A DNA stretch of 58,454 bases from JBCCDY01 sp039030555 (GCA_039030555.1 JBCCDY010000023.1:1-58454); one strand, 5' to 3'. Shown: positions 1-9,496, counted from the stretch's first letter. Notes: generated from the letters alone by a model not told the origin. Translations and numbers: made by a program.

Positions 1-92
1 CTCGGTGGCGTGCAAGCCGTGGGCGGCATGGCGCTCGGCACGGAGACCATCGCACCCGTCGACATGCTGGTCGGCCCGGGCAACAATTTTGT
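1..92 (+). other. High-GC histidinol-dehydrogenase-like fragment (foreign contig end)
   Basis: Frame 1 from the first base reads a run typical of histidinol dehydrogenase: GGVQAVGGMALGTET, then APVDMLVGPGNNFV, matching the family pattern GGxQAIAALAYGT...VDxIxGPGNxFV. The first 80 bases hold 59 G or C (about 74%), whereas the DNA after about base 90 is AT-rich like the rest of the window. HisD carries out the last two steps of histidine synthesis and has no known fusion to a sensor kinase. The sequence switches in frame to the tail of a PAS domain (LNIHLDVS). I infer a chimeric join from another, high-GC genome rather than a real gene part; the exact junction lies between roughly bases 85 and 105. 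Confidence 0.75.
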
Positions 93-2160
93 CCATACCT
101 TGAATATACATCTCGATGTAAGCCGCTCTCTAGAAGAACTGGAAGAGAAAAACAGAATGCTTCTTAAAAAGCAGCTTTTTCTGGAGTCTGTGAATCGATT
201 TGCTTCTTCGGTACTGGGAAAGAATAATCTCAGAGATATTGCATGGGTTATCACCGAAGAACTTATTTCGAACTATGATTTTGAAGATTGCATCATTTAC
301 ATTAAAAAGAAAGATTACCTATATCAGGTAGCAGCGCATGGTTTTAAGAATACCAGATCTCGCGAAATAGAAAATCCTCTTCGTATAAAAGTAGGAGAGG
401 GTATTGTAGGTAGCGTTGCTAAATATGGTAAAGCAGAGATTGTTGCGGATACGTCTGTCGACCCAAGATATATTGTGGATGATATTCCAAGACTGTCTGA
501 GCTGGCCGTTCCGATCATAGCCGATGATGAAGTTATTGGTGTAATCGATACGGAACATTCAAAAAAGAATTTTTTTACTAAGGAACATCTGGAGTCCATT
601 ACTACGATTGCAAATCTTGTTTCTCTTCAGATCAAAATGGCTATAGTGACTGAAAGCGAACAGATCGCTCAGGTTAGACTGGAGGAAAGTGAAGAAAAGC
701 TAAGAGCCATTATCAACTCTTCTCTGGATGCCATAATTACCATTAATGAAGCCGGGATCATTAGAGAATGGAACAATAGAGCTACTGATATTTTTGGCTT
801 TACGCAGGAGGAAGCTATTGGGAAAAAGCTTTCCGAGACCATAATTCCAACTCAAATGCGTACCATGCACGATAGGGGTATGGAGCATTTTATGAAAACA
901 GGTGAAGGCCCTGTCCTGAATAAGAGGATTGAGATTACAGGACTCAGAAAAAATGGTGAAGAATTTCCGATAGAATTGACCATATCTCCTCTAAAGATCA
1001 ATGGCAGGTATTATTTCAGTTCGTTCGTTCGTGATATCACCGAACAAAAACTGGCCAATGAACAGCTAAAACGAAGCGAAAAGAAATACCGAAACATCAT
1101 CAACAATATGAATCTCGGTCTTTTGGAGGTGGATAATGATGAAAATATAAACTACGCCAACCCCTCTTTTTGTGAAATGACGGGCTACGAACTGGACGAA
1201 ATCACAGGAAAGAATGCAAGTAGCATTCTATTGGATGAGGATTCTGCTAAAGAGATGAAAAAGCAGAATGCCGAACGGGAAAGTGGAAATGCCGGAGTTT
1301 ATGAAATCAGGGTAAAGAGGAAAAATGGAAAAGAAACGTGGATGCTCATTAGTGGGGCACCTCTCTACGATATAAATGGAAATGTAAAAGGGTCTATTGG
1401 CATACACCTCGATATCTCTTTAAGAAAGAGACTGGAAAGAAACCTTGAAAAGTCATTAGCCAAAGAAAAAGAGCTGAATGAGCTGAAATCCCGATTCGTA
1501 TCGATGACCTCACATGAATTCAGAACACCTCTTACCACCTTAAAAACGAATATAGATTTAGCCTCATTTCATCTTGAAAATATTGATGGAGAGCTAAAGA
1601 CTAAAGTTTCCAGAAATTTCGGACGTATGGATTCTGAAATTGACAGGCTGACAAGTTTAATGAATGACATACTCTTGTTGGGAAGAATAGAATCTGGTAA
1701 AATACCGTTCAATCCTCTACCTACAGACCTTGTATCGATGGTTAAAGAAATTAAAGACCACTGCTTTTCAAATCGTGCTGATGGCAGGGAATTAAAAGTC
1801 GAGGTAATAGGTAAGTGTAGAAAATTGATACTGGATACCAATCTGTTTCATCATGTTTTAACCAATCTCGTAACTAACGCTTTTAAATATTCAATTGGAA
1901 AACCTTCTCCGGAACTCAGTATAAATTTCAATCAAAACAAAACCGTAATTGAAATCTCGGATCATGGAGTAGGTATACCGGAAAATGAAATTTCTAATCT
2001 CTTTGAGTCGTTTTACCGTGCTAAAAATGTAGCGGATATTTCCGGAACCGGACTTGGCTTAACCATTGTAAAGCAATTTGTAGACATGCATAAGGGTGAA
2101 GTCTCGGTAAGAAACAGAAAGAAAAGTGGCGTCACTTTTAAAGTTGAACTAAATCATTAA
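1..2160 (+). CDS. Sensor histidine kinase, 5'-truncated (PAS tail-GAF-PAS-PAS-HisKA-HATPase)
   Basis: Cytosolic-type hybrid sensor kinase that would autophosphorylate a histidine and pass phosphate to a response regulator, probably the LytTR regulator 10 bases downstream. Only the last strand of a first PAS domain remains (IHLDVS, about bases 103-125). It is followed by a GAF domain (about bases 210-640, with GEGIVGSVAKYG), two PAS domains (about 690-1050 and 1070-1430), a dimerisation domain with H-box SHEFRTPL (His codon 1513-1515), and a catalytic domain with N-box NLVTNAF, G1 DHGVGIP and G2 GTGLGL near 1860-2070. No membrane segment is visible. The reading frame is open from base 1 and could be started at GTG 10, but the first ~30 codons encode histidinol-dehydrogenase-like sequence, so the true N-terminus is missing. 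Signal sensed unknown. Confidence 0.85.
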   Translation, partial: LGGVQAVGGMALGTETIAPVDMLVGPGNNFVHTLNIHLDVSRSLEELEEKNRMLLKKQLFLESVNRFASSVLGKNNLRDIAWVITEELISNYDFEDCIIYIKKKDYLYQVAAHGFKNTRSREIENPLRIKVGEGIVGSVAKYGKAEIVADTSVDPRYIVDDIPRLSELAVPIIADDEVIGVIDTEHSKKNFFTKEHLESITTIANLVSLQIKMAIVTESEQIAQVRLEESEEKLRAIINSSLDAIITINEAGIIREWNNRATDIFGFTQEEAIGKKLSETIIPTQMRTMHDRGMEHFMKTGEGPVLNKRIEITGLRKNGEEFPIELTISPLKINGRYYFSSFVRDITEQKLANEQLKRSEKKYRNIINNMNLGLLEVDNDENINYANPSFCEMTGYELDEITGKNASSILLDEDSAKEMKKQNAERESGNAGVYEIRVKRKNGKETWMLISGAPLYDINGNVKGSIGIHLDISLRKRLERNLEKSLAKEKELNELKSRFVSMTSHEFRTPLTTLKTNIDLASFHLENIDGELKTKVSRNFGRMDSEIDRLTSLMNDILLLGRIESGKIPFNPLPTDLVSMVKEIKDHCFSNRADGRELKVEVIGKCRKLILDTNLFHHVLTNLVTNAFKYSIGKPSPELSINFNQNKTVIEISDHGVGIPENEISNLFESFYRAKNVADISGTGLGLTIVKQFVDMHKGEVSVRNRKKSGVTFKVELNH

Positions 2161-2170
2161 AAGTATAAAT

Positions 2171-2899
2171 ATGGAACAGCTTAACATTCACATTGTAGAA
2201 GATGAAAAACTGATTGGAGAAAGCCTGCAGGAGATACTGGATTGCCTTGGTCACTCCACTGTTGCCATTTCCACTTCCGCTGAAGAAGCATTGGAAGTGC
2301 TTAGCAAAAACAGTCCCGATCTGATATTACTTGATATTCAGATCAAAGGAGATAAAGATGGGGTAGAGTTGGCAGGCATCATTCAGAAGAAATACGATAT
2401 ACCATTTATTTTCACGACGGCATTTGCAGATTCGGCAACCATAGAGCGAGCAAAAGAACAAAGTCCTTACGGTTATGTCGTTAAACCTTATGGGTTGAAA
2501 GATATCCAGGTAGCGATTGAAATTGCTATGAATAATTTCGAAAAGTTTCAGGAGATGAAATCAACAGATTCAGAAGCACTAGCCGCTAACAAGAATCTGT
2601 ATTTAAAAGTGGATTACCGACTGGTAAAGGTGGATGAAGAGGACATACTCTGGATTGAAGCTAAAGGTGATTATGCTGTTTTCAAAACCAAAACTAAAAG
2701 TTACGTAGTGCATACCACTCTTAGAAACGTAGAAGAAAAACTTACTCAATCCCGATTTCTGAAAGTACATCGCTCTTTCATTGTTAATATGGATCATGTG
2801 GTAGATATTGAAGATTCAAACCTTTTGATCGAAAAGAAAATCATCCCCGTTTCAAGAGCTAACAAGGAAGCTTTAATGAGTAGAATTCAGATGATTTAA
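2171..2899 (+). CDS. LytTR-family DNA-binding response regulator
   Basis: A 242-residue response regulator. Residues 1-120 form a receiver domain with the acidic pocket E10-D11, phospho-acceptor Asp55 (LILLDIQIKG), conserved Thr in FTTAFAD and Lys in VVKPYG. Residues about 145-240 form a LytTR DNA-binding domain (ILWIEAKGDYAVF ... FLKVHRSFIVN ... IPVSR). It begins 10 bases after the sensor kinase stop, so the two are almost certainly co-transcribed and a cognate pair. LytTR regulators bind imperfect direct repeats and are common in Bacteroidota; the targets cannot be read from this window. The convergent neighbour is glmS. Confidence 0.92.
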   Translation: MEQLNIHIVEDEKLIGESLQEILDCLGHSTVAISTSAEEALEVLSKNSPDLILLDIQIKGDKDGVELAGIIQKKYDIPFIFTTAFADSATIERAKEQSPYGYVVKPYGLKDIQVAIEIAMNNFEKFQEMKSTDSEALAANKNLYLKVDYRLVKVDEEDILWIEAKGDYAVFKTKTKSYVVHTTLRNVEEKLTQSRFLKVHRSFIVNMDHVVDIEDSNLLIEKKIIPVSRANKEALMSRIQMI

Positions 2900-3057
2900 G
2901 GCTATGCAATGGAACCGAAATCTTTTATTATGATTTACATGAAACCGGGCGCAGGGAACCTGGGGATTCTTCTTATTAAACCCATATAAGTTCCCAGTCC
3001 CCTTTTCCATTGCGATGACTTTTAAGACAGCCTCTTCTTTTCTTGAAGATTTTATTA

Positions 3058-4899
3058 TCATTCTACAGTTACGGACTTGGCCAGGTTTCTTGGCTGGTCA
3101 ACATCCTTTCCAAGTTTATGAGCCAGATGGTATGAAAGAAACTGTAAAGGTATTACCGACACAAAAGGAGAAAGAAAATCTGGAACATCAGGTACTGGAA
3201 TAACATAATCGCATAGATCATTTAAAGAGTTGTCTCCCTCATGTGTTATAGCAATAACCTGAGCATTTCTCGATTTTACCTCCTGAATATTACTTATAAT
3301 TTTAGATCGGTTTTCCTTATTGTTGGCGATAACTACAACAGGCAGATCCTGATCGAGTAAAGCGATTGGGCCGTGCTTCATTTCGGCAGCAGGATACCCT
3401 TCTGCGTGTATATATGATAGCTCTTTCATCTTGAGTGCTCCTTCAAGGGCAATAGGGAAATTTATATTTCTTCCCAAATACAGAATATCTTGTGCATGCA
3501 ATAGCTTTTCGGCAATAGTTTCAGTCAAAAGCTTGCAATCCATAGCCTTTGCTACGGTATTGGGAAGTTCCCCAAGTTCAGCTAAAAAGAGTTGCCTGTC
3601 TTCACAGTTAATCAGGTTCTTTTCGATGGCAAGTTTTAAAGCCATCAGGGAAAGAACAGTTATTTGAGTGGTAAAAGCTTTCGTCGAAGCAACACCTATT
3701 TCGGCACCGGCTCTTGTGTGCAATCCGGCATCAGTTACCCGATCAATAGAAGAACCTACCACATTACAAATTCCAAAAGTAAAGGCCCCTGCTTCTTTGG
3801 CCATAGAAAGTGCTGCTAAGGTATCGGCAGTTTCACCTGATTGAGAGATGGCGATCACAATATCATCTTTATTAATGATAGGATCCCGATATCTGAACTC
3901 GGAAGCATATTCAACTTCTACTGATATTTTAGCATATTTCTCAAACAGATATTCTCCAACCAGTCCTGCGTGCCACGAAGTACCGCACGATATAATGATG
4001 ATCCTGCGTACATTCAAAAACTTGTCCATATGCTGATCGATACTTGAAAGATTGATCTCGTTTTCTTTGAGGTTAAGCCTTCCTCTAAGACAGTCTTCAA
4101 TAGATTTGGGCTGCTCGAAAATTTCTTTGAGCATATAGTGATCGTATCCCATTTTATCTCTGATATCGATGCTGGAGTCCAGAGATTCAATGTGCGGAGT
4201 AACCGGGATGTCTTCTATGGTTTTAATTTTAATATCTTTTTCAGATCTGCAAACGGCTATTTCCTCATCCTCCAAATAGATTACACGATCAACTACTCCA
4301 CCCATTGCAAGGATATCGGATGCTATAAAATATTGATCCTGACTGAAGCCGATGGCCAAAGGACTCCCTTTTCTGGCTGCCACCAGCTTTTCCGGGTCGT
4401 CTTTAGACATCACAATGATGGCGTAAGCACCTTCAACCCTTAAAAGGGCCTGCTGTACAGCTTTTTCCAGTGGGCAGGCATTTTCAATTTTGATTTCTTC
4501 AATCAGGTGAACAAGTACTTCGCTATCGGTATCTGATTTGAATAGATGTCCCCTTGATGTTAACTCTTCCTTAAGCACCTTATAGTTTTCGATAATCCCG
4601 TTATGAATGATAGCCAGATTACCACTTCCACTATCGTGAGGGTGAGCGTTTTGATCGGTGGCTTTTCCGTGAGTAGCCCAGCGCGTATGTCCAATACCGA
4701 TACTACCACTAAGGTCTTTTCCGGTTAACGACTTTTCCAGATCATTAACCTTTCCTTTCTTTTTATAAATGTTAAGTTCAGAATTGTTTAATAATGCGAT
4801 TCCCGAGCTATCGTATCCCCGGTATTCCAAAGCTTTCAACCCTTCCATGATCAATGAACAGGCTTCTTTTTTTCCTAAATATCCTACTATTCCACACAT
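3058..4899 (-). CDS. glmS: Glutamine-fructose-6-phosphate aminotransferase (isomerizing)
   Basis: GlmS converts fructose-6-phosphate and glutamine to glucosamine-6-phosphate, the first committed step to UDP-GlcNAc for peptidoglycan, lipopolysaccharide and amino-sugar exopolysaccharides. The 613-residue length is normal. It begins MCGIVGYLG, giving the N-terminal nucleophile Cys after Met removal, followed by the class II amidotransferase signature (GHTRWATHG, HNGIIENY). Two SIS sugar-isomerase domains follow (SCGTSWHAG, SQSGETADT, ASTKAFTTQ), ending in the typical DQPRNLAKSVTVE tail. It is transcribed alone and divergently from the exopolysaccharide locus to its right, which could draw on its product. 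The leader contains a hairpin but no glmS ribozyme core. Confidence 0.97.
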   Translation of the reverse strand: MCGIVGYLGKKEACSLIMEGLKALEYRGYDSSGIALLNNSELNIYKKKGKVNDLEKSLTGKDLSGSIGIGHTRWATHGKATDQNAHPHDSGSGNLAIIHNGIIENYKVLKEELTSRGHLFKSDTDSEVLVHLIEEIKIENACPLEKAVQQALLRVEGAYAIIVMSKDDPEKLVAARKGSPLAIGFSQDQYFIASDILAMGGVVDRVIYLEDEEIAVCRSEKDIKIKTIEDIPVTPHIESLDSSIDIRDKMGYDHYMLKEIFEQPKSIEDCLRGRLNLKENEINLSSIDQHMDKFLNVRRIIIISCGTSWHAGLVGEYLFEKYAKISVEVEYASEFRYRDPIINKDDIVIAISQSGETADTLAALSMAKEAGAFTFGICNVVGSSIDRVTDAGLHTRAGAEIGVASTKAFTTQITVLSLMALKLAIEKNLINCEDRQLFLAELGELPNTVAKAMDCKLLTETIAEKLLHAQDILYLGRNINFPIALEGALKMKELSYIHAEGYPAAEMKHGPIALLDQDLPVVVIANNKENRSKIISNIQEVKSRNAQVIAITHEGDNSLNDLCDYVIPVPDVPDFLSPFVSVIPLQFLSYHLAHKLGKDVDQPRNLAKSVTVE

Positions 4900-4929
4900 A
4901 ACTTTTTGATTTATTTTTTCTCAAAAGTC

Positions 4930-4954
4930 ATGTCTTTCTACCCTATAAAGACAT
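4930..4954 (-). promoter_or_regulatory. Hairpin in the glmS leader
   Basis: Perfect 8-base inverted repeat ATGTCTTT / AAAGACAT (4930-4937 and 4947-4954) with a 9-base loop, 31-55 bases upstream of the glmS start codon. On the plus strand it is followed by a T-run, so it could also act as a terminator-like structure there. It may be a leader hairpin affecting glmS; function is inferred only from position. Confidence 0.35.
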
Positions 4955-5129
4955 TTTTTAGCTTACTGACACCTTTGGGACGTTGAATGGTTGTATTATC
5001 CGGTTTACCGGAGATTAACCAGTTTAATAATGTTTTAAGAGTACCGAATTGATTCTTCCAGTTAACCCCCTGAATCTGTCAGTTATCGAATAATAACTTC
5101 TTCCCAACTGCTCAGAACTACTTTCGGGT

Positions 5130-6770
5130 ATGCTTAAGATCAAAATCATATCGGCTTTTGTATTCATTACATCCTGTGTTCAGGCACAAATTAATTCTGT
5201 CGCACTTCAGGAAATATATTCACTACTGAAGGAGAATCAGATTTCCATAAATGAGAAACCGGTAGCTTCCGTCCGGAACATCGATGCGCTTCTGGCAACG
5301 AATTTCGTAATCAGGGAAAACTACCAGAAAGAAATTTTTGATGAAGAACTGAGAAAGCTTCATTCCAATGTTGGACTTAGGCTATCGGCAAGTGCGCAGG
5401 AAAATCTGGGAGGCGGATTCGAGGACGAAACGAGGACATTCACGGCAACCAGAGCAAGCTTAGGACTGGAATGGAACATACTTGGGAACGGCTACAGGTC
5501 AAACCGGTTAAAAAGTAAATCTATTGAAAATGATAAGCTGATCTATGAACTGGAGTTTAGGGAGGTACAGCGGCAGGAGAATTACTTCTTTCTGTATAAT
5601 CTTTTCATCTACTTTTTGAATGAAGAAAAACAAACTGCACTGGAGGGAAGGATCGATTTTCTTGAAAACTTAATTGGATTATACCAAAAACTGGAAGCCA
5701 GTCATTTGGCACCGAAAGCCGAAATACTGCTTCTAGAGCAAAAGTATAAGAAGAGTAAAGATCATCTGGCAAGCTTCAAAGCTTACAACAGCTCTATGAA
5801 ATTCAGTTTTGAATGGCTGGATACATTATCATCGGTGAAACGATATGCACTTCCTGTTCTTGATATTGATCTGGGTTTACTGTTAGAAAACAATCCCGCT
5901 GGAAACATTAATGAAGAAAAGAAGAAGCTCTTTGCAGAAGAACTGATTTATAGGCAAAAAGATGACAATCTAATTGATTTCAAAGTTTTTGCACGTTATA
6001 ACTACAGCCGTTTGAGTCAGGATTTGGGAAATAGAAAATACCCCAGTATAGGAGCCTCCCTAAGTCTCCCGGTAACTTTCAAAATGAATGGGAACAGAAA
6101 GATCTACGAGCTCGAATACAAGAAGCTGGAACAGCAGCTTGAATTTCAGGAAAAGAATCGGGAGAAGGAATTGATGAATCATTTCTATGAATACCGATAT
6201 ACACTCAATCAGTTCACCGAGAATTCAAAAAAGATAGAGACTATGGAATACAAAATAACGATAGATTCCGTTAAGCTTGAGATTGAAAATTTTATATCCA
6301 GCCCGTTACCCTTAATTCAGCACCTCGAAAATCATTCCGAGCTGGTTTTAGCCTCGCTGGATATTAAACAGAAACTGTATTTAAAGCTGCTTAAAATCTA
6401 CACTCTTTCAGGGCATAGTAGCCTCAATCAATTTTCTGAACCGATGACCTTCGAAAAGGAAGGTAAAACCATTAAAAGTCTGGTTTTAAATTCACTTCCG
6501 AACTCTTACAACTTCCTGAATTCGTACATCAGGCTGAACGATATTGTGATAATTTATTCCGATCTGGAATTAAAAGAGATTACGGAGGACGTGGTCATCA
6601 AACCTCTGAAAGATATGAAGAACCTTTTAGTACCCGTTTCCGATTTCGAGGATCTATGGTCGCTTGAGGCTTTTATTCAGGGAGTCTCTTCCATGAGCTC
6701 TGAAATTATTCTGGAAGACTGGAAGTCTCTGGAGAGACTTGAGTTAGCATCATTAAAAAGGCAGTTATGA
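5130..6770 (+). CDS. TolC-like outer-membrane export protein
   Basis: A 546-residue secreted protein with a clear signal peptide (residues 1-20, ending CVQAQ). It is long, helical and rich in coiled-coil-like segments (about 150-230 and 320-390), with short beta-strand stretches containing alternating residues (VGLRLSASAQ, TRASLGLEWNILG, ISIGASLSLPVTF-like runs). This is the organisation of outer-membrane efflux (TolC) proteins, although sequence conservation is weak. It overlaps the next gene, an HlyD-like adaptor, by ATGA (4 bases), a pairing that normally forms a trans-envelope channel. With the downstream GT2 synthase I infer that it exports a polysaccharide rather than a drug. An outer-membrane channel of a type I secretion system is the alternative, but no ABC transporter is nearby. 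Confidence 0.72.
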   Translation: MLKIKIISAFVFITSCVQAQINSVALQEIYSLLKENQISINEKPVASVRNIDALLATNFVIRENYQKEIFDEELRKLHSNVGLRLSASAQENLGGGFEDETRTFTATRASLGLEWNILGNGYRSNRLKSKSIENDKLIYELEFREVQRQENYFFLYNLFIYFLNEEKQTALEGRIDFLENLIGLYQKLEASHLAPKAEILLLEQKYKKSKDHLASFKAYNSSMKFSFEWLDTLSSVKRYALPVLDIDLGLLLENNPAGNINEEKKKLFAEELIYRQKDDNLIDFKVFARYNYSRLSQDLGNRKYPSIGASLSLPVTFKMNGNRKIYELEYKKLEQQLEFQEKNREKELMNHFYEYRYTLNQFTENSKKIETMEYKITIDSVKLEIENFISSPLPLIQHLENHSELVLASLDIKQKLYLKLLKIYTLSGHSSLNQFSEPMTFEKEGKTIKSLVLNSLPNSYNFLNSYIRLNDIVIIYSDLELKEITEDVVIKPLKDMKNLLVPVSDFEDLWSLEAFIQGVSSMSSEIILEDWKSLERLELASLKRQL

Positions 6771-7804
6771 GAAAGTTCGCATACAACAAACAAAAGGCGA
6801 TTATAAGAACACTAAAAGAGCCACCTCCTCTCAAGAAAAAGATCAACTGGGATAGAATCATATTTATAGGTGCTATCATTTTGGTTGTGTTTTTTGTTTC
6901 CAGACACTTTTTTCTGAAACTGGCTTTTATTCAGGCCGATGGACAGGTTTTTATGGAGAATCTTGATATTCAGTTCACGGATGATGTACGGGTTCGGAAT
7001 CTTCATTTTATGGAAGGAGACCTTATAAAGAAAGGAGATACGTTATTTACTTATACCGATCGCCTGTTCGATTCGAATGGATCTTATCAGGTTAACTCAG
7101 TTGGTCAGCGGGATTGGATACTTCGTGAGAAACTTCAGGTACAGGCCAGAGTGGAAATGATCAAACACGAACTGGCCATCCTTAGTGAAACTTTGGAAGA
7201 ACAGCGAAACATCAAAAAGGCTACTGCACAGCAGGTAGTACTCGATATTACTCCTCTAGTCAAATATCAGGAAACGACTTCCTTAGAAAGGAATACGCAA
7301 AACCGTATTGATCTACTCAACCGGGAATTTAGCGCATCCAAAAGACAGCTGGCTAAGCTTGAATTACTTGAAAGTCGGTTTGTGGATCCAAACACCGGGC
7401 AGTTTAGTTCCAACGTTTCACAAGTACAATACACTTCTCCAATAAATGGAATTGTAGGTAGAATTGATACTGAACCTAACGAAGTATGTTATGAAGGTGA
7501 AAATGTGATGGTCATCCACAGAGCCGATAAAATTTCCATCAAAGCGTACTTCAGCCAAAAATACATCGATGAGATTTCGGAGGGTGATTTTGTAATGGTC
7601 AAATTCCCGGACGGGTCCAGAGGGAAGGGAAGAATCAAACAGTTTAGCATTGCTACTTTTGCCCTTCCAGCCGAGTTTCAAAAGAAATACGAGCCAACAG
7701 AGCGAAGCATACTGGCGGAGATTATTCCTGTAGAAAGCGACGACCTAAGGAGCTGGCGCAAGTTTTTTAAGATGGATGTGGTGGTAAGGAAACGGAGATT
7801 TTAA
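6767..7804 (+). CDS. HlyD-like periplasmic adaptor (membrane fusion) protein
   Basis: 345 residues: a short basic cytoplasmic N-terminus, one membrane segment (about 30-50, IIFIGAIILVVFFV), a first lipoyl/barrel strand set, a coiled-coil hairpin (about 110-205, rich in Glu, Lys, Leu and Gln), then the returning half (YTSPINGIVGRI, about 222-250) and a beta-barrel region. This matches HlyD/EmrA-type membrane fusion proteins. It joins inner-membrane exporters or synthases to outer-membrane channels. The start overlaps the stop of the TolC-like gene, indicating translational coupling. No PilZ domain is present, unlike Alg44 of alginate systems, so c-di-GMP control through this subunit is not indicated. 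Confidence 0.82.
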   Translation: MRKFAYNKQKAIIRTLKEPPPLKKKINWDRIIFIGAIILVVFFVSRHFFLKLAFIQADGQVFMENLDIQFTDDVRVRNLHFMEGDLIKKGDTLFTYTDRLFDSNGSYQVNSVGQRDWILREKLQVQARVEMIKHELAILSETLEEQRNIKKATAQQVVLDITPLVKYQETTSLERNTQNRIDLLNREFSASKRQLAKLELLESRFVDPNTGQFSSNVSQVQYTSPINGIVGRIDTEPNEVCYEGENVMVIHRADKISIKAYFSQKYIDEISEGDFVMVKFPDGSRGKGRIKQFSIATFALPAEFQKKYEPTERSILAEIIPVESDDLRSWRKFFKMDVVVRKRRF

Positions 7805-8108
7805 AGGAACACATCTCTTGTATCGTCTTAAAACAGATTTACAGTTAAAGATACTTGATCCTGACATACGTTGACAGTTTGATTGTAGTCACGTTTAGAT
7901 TGACGGTTGTACTTTTCCCCTCTTGATAAGGGCTAGGGGTGTGTGATGTAAAGTAATAACCTGTCTAATATTAACTGATTCTTCTGACCCCATCAGTTCA
8001 GTCATTCAACCCTCACTTTTGACCAGCCACCGAAAATATCGAGCCGGAAGAACACTTCAGAATACATTTATATCATCAAAAGAAATTTAAATCATTAAGA
8101 AAATAATT
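7805..8108. other. Intergenic region within the exopolysaccharide locus
   Basis: 304 bases without a credible gene between the adaptor and the UDP-sugar dehydrogenase. There is no strong terminator hairpin. The last 60 bases are AT-rich and contain TACATTTA (8063-8070), close to the Bacteroidota -7 consensus TAnnTTTG but without a good -33 partner, so a second promoter here is possible, not shown. The gap suggests the locus has at least two transcription units. Confidence 0.4.
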
Positions 8109-9470
8109 ATGAGACAGACAGCAGCATTACAAAACGACTTTTATAGTTCAGGTCAATTCGGGAAACCTGAAGAAGATGGAATTTATGGAGAGCTTCTTCG
8201 AAAAGAAGCTAAACTGGCTGTGGTAGGATTGGGATATGTGGGCTTACCTCTTGCACTGGAATTTGCGAACGACTTTTCAGTCATCGGATTCGACGTTAAC
8301 GAAAAGAGGGTTAGGTTAATGAAGAATCATATAGACCCTTCCAATGAATTGCACAAGAGCGCTTTTTCTAATAAAAACATTAGTTTCACCCATTTCGGAA
8401 GGCATTTAATAAGGGCGAAATTCTTTGTTGTGGCTGTTCCGACACCCATAAATGATAAGAATGAACCTGACCTGAGCATTCTGAAATCAGCTACCAGAAC
8501 TGTAGGTCAGTTTCTGAAAAAAGGAGACTATGTGATATTTGAGTCAACAGTATATCCGGGTTGTACGGAAGAAGTATGTGTACCCATTCTGGAAGAACTG
8601 TCAGGACTGAAATACGGAACGGATTTTAAAGTAGGTTACTCTCCCGAGCGTATCAATCCCGGGGATAAGAAAAACACCATAACGAAGATCAAAAAGATTG
8701 TTTCGGGATGTGATGAAGGATCTTTGGAACAGATTGCTGATGTATACGGACATGTTATTGAAGCCGGTATACACAAAGCTTCTACGATTAAAGTAGCAGA
8801 GGCTGCCAAAGTGGTGGAGAACACTCAACGCGATGTGAATATTGCATTGATGAATGAGCTTTCTGTCATTTTCGAAAAACTTGATATTAATACATTCGAC
8901 GTACTGGAGGCTGCGGGTACTAAATGGAATTTCCTGAACTTCTTTCCCGGACTGGTAGGAGGTCACTGTATAGGTGTAGATCCATATTATCTGATCGACA
9001 AAGCCAGATCTGTTGGAGTAGATCCAAAAGTGATATCCTCTTCCAGAGAAATTAATGATGATATGCCATATTGGATAGCTAAAAACATTCACTCGAAACT
9101 TTTAGGCAGGGAACTGGAGCCTTCTCAGGCAAAGGTCCTGGTAAAGGGTATCACTTTTAAGGAGGATGTAAGCGATATCAGAAACTCCAAAGTAGCCGAT
9201 CTGGTAAGCGGATTGCAGCAGTTTGGAATGCAGATTGATGTAATCGACCCACACGCATCACCCGAAGAAGTAAAAGAAGAATACGGCATTGAGCTTAAAA
9301 CAACGCCTGATATGGACTATGATGTTGTTGTAATGGCAGTAGCTCATAAACAGTTTCAAATGTTTGGAAACGAATACTTCAAACATATTGCAAAAGAAAA
9401 TGCAATTATCGTTGACCTGAAAAGGTTACTGGTCGAGAAGCCGGATTTTGCAGAGTACATCACACTTTAA
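8109..9470 (+). CDS. Nucleotide-sugar 6-dehydrogenase (UDP-N-acetylhexosamine dehydrogenase type)
   Basis: NAD-dependent four-electron oxidation of a UDP-sugar to the UDP-uronate. The 453-residue protein has the N-terminal Rossmann motif VVGLGYVGLPLALEF (Gly40, Gly42, Gly45), AVPTPIND, FESTVYPGCTEE, SPERINPGD, the central helix with VAEAAKVVENTQRDVNIALMNE split over two runs, and the catalytic Cys287 in GGHCIGVDPYYL. The SPERINPGD and GGHCIGVDPYYL forms favour the UDP-GalNAc/UDP-ManNAc dehydrogenase branch (TviB/WbpO/WecC-like) over UDP-glucose dehydrogenase, but the substrate is not certain. Position beside a GT2 synthase implies it supplies an acidic amino-sugar precursor for the polymer. 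Confidence 0.9.
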   Translation: MRQTAALQNDFYSSGQFGKPEEDGIYGELLRKEAKLAVVGLGYVGLPLALEFANDFSVIGFDVNEKRVRLMKNHIDPSNELHKSAFSNKNISFTHFGRHLIRAKFFVVAVPTPINDKNEPDLSILKSATRTVGQFLKKGDYVIFESTVYPGCTEEVCVPILEELSGLKYGTDFKVGYSPERINPGDKKNTITKIKKIVSGCDEGSLEQIADVYGHVIEAGIHKASTIKVAEAAKVVENTQRDVNIALMNELSVIFEKLDINTFDVLEAAGTKWNFLNFFPGLVGGHCIGVDPYYLIDKARSVGVDPKVISSSREINDDMPYWIAKNIHSKLLGRELEPSQAKVLVKGITFKEDVSDIRNSKVADLVSGLQQFGMQIDVIDPHASPEEVKEEYGIELKTTPDMDYDVVVMAVAHKQFQMFGNEYFKHIAKENAIIVDLKRLLVEKPDFAEYITL

Positions 9471-9496
9471 TTGGGTTTTAGTTTGATTGTTTAGTA

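Noticed and set aside
1..2160. A genuine histidinol dehydrogenase-histidine kinase fusion
   Set aside because: Abrupt GC change, location at the very edge of the sequence and no known fusion of this kind make an artefact more likely.
2900..3057. Terminator between the LytTR regulator and glmS
   Set aside because: GGGAAC and GTTCCC occur but are far apart with poor stem continuity and no T-run; too weak to call.
4900..5129. glmS ribozyme or riboswitch
   Set aside because: No ribozyme core could be found and the class is known from Firmicutes; only a simple hairpin is visible.
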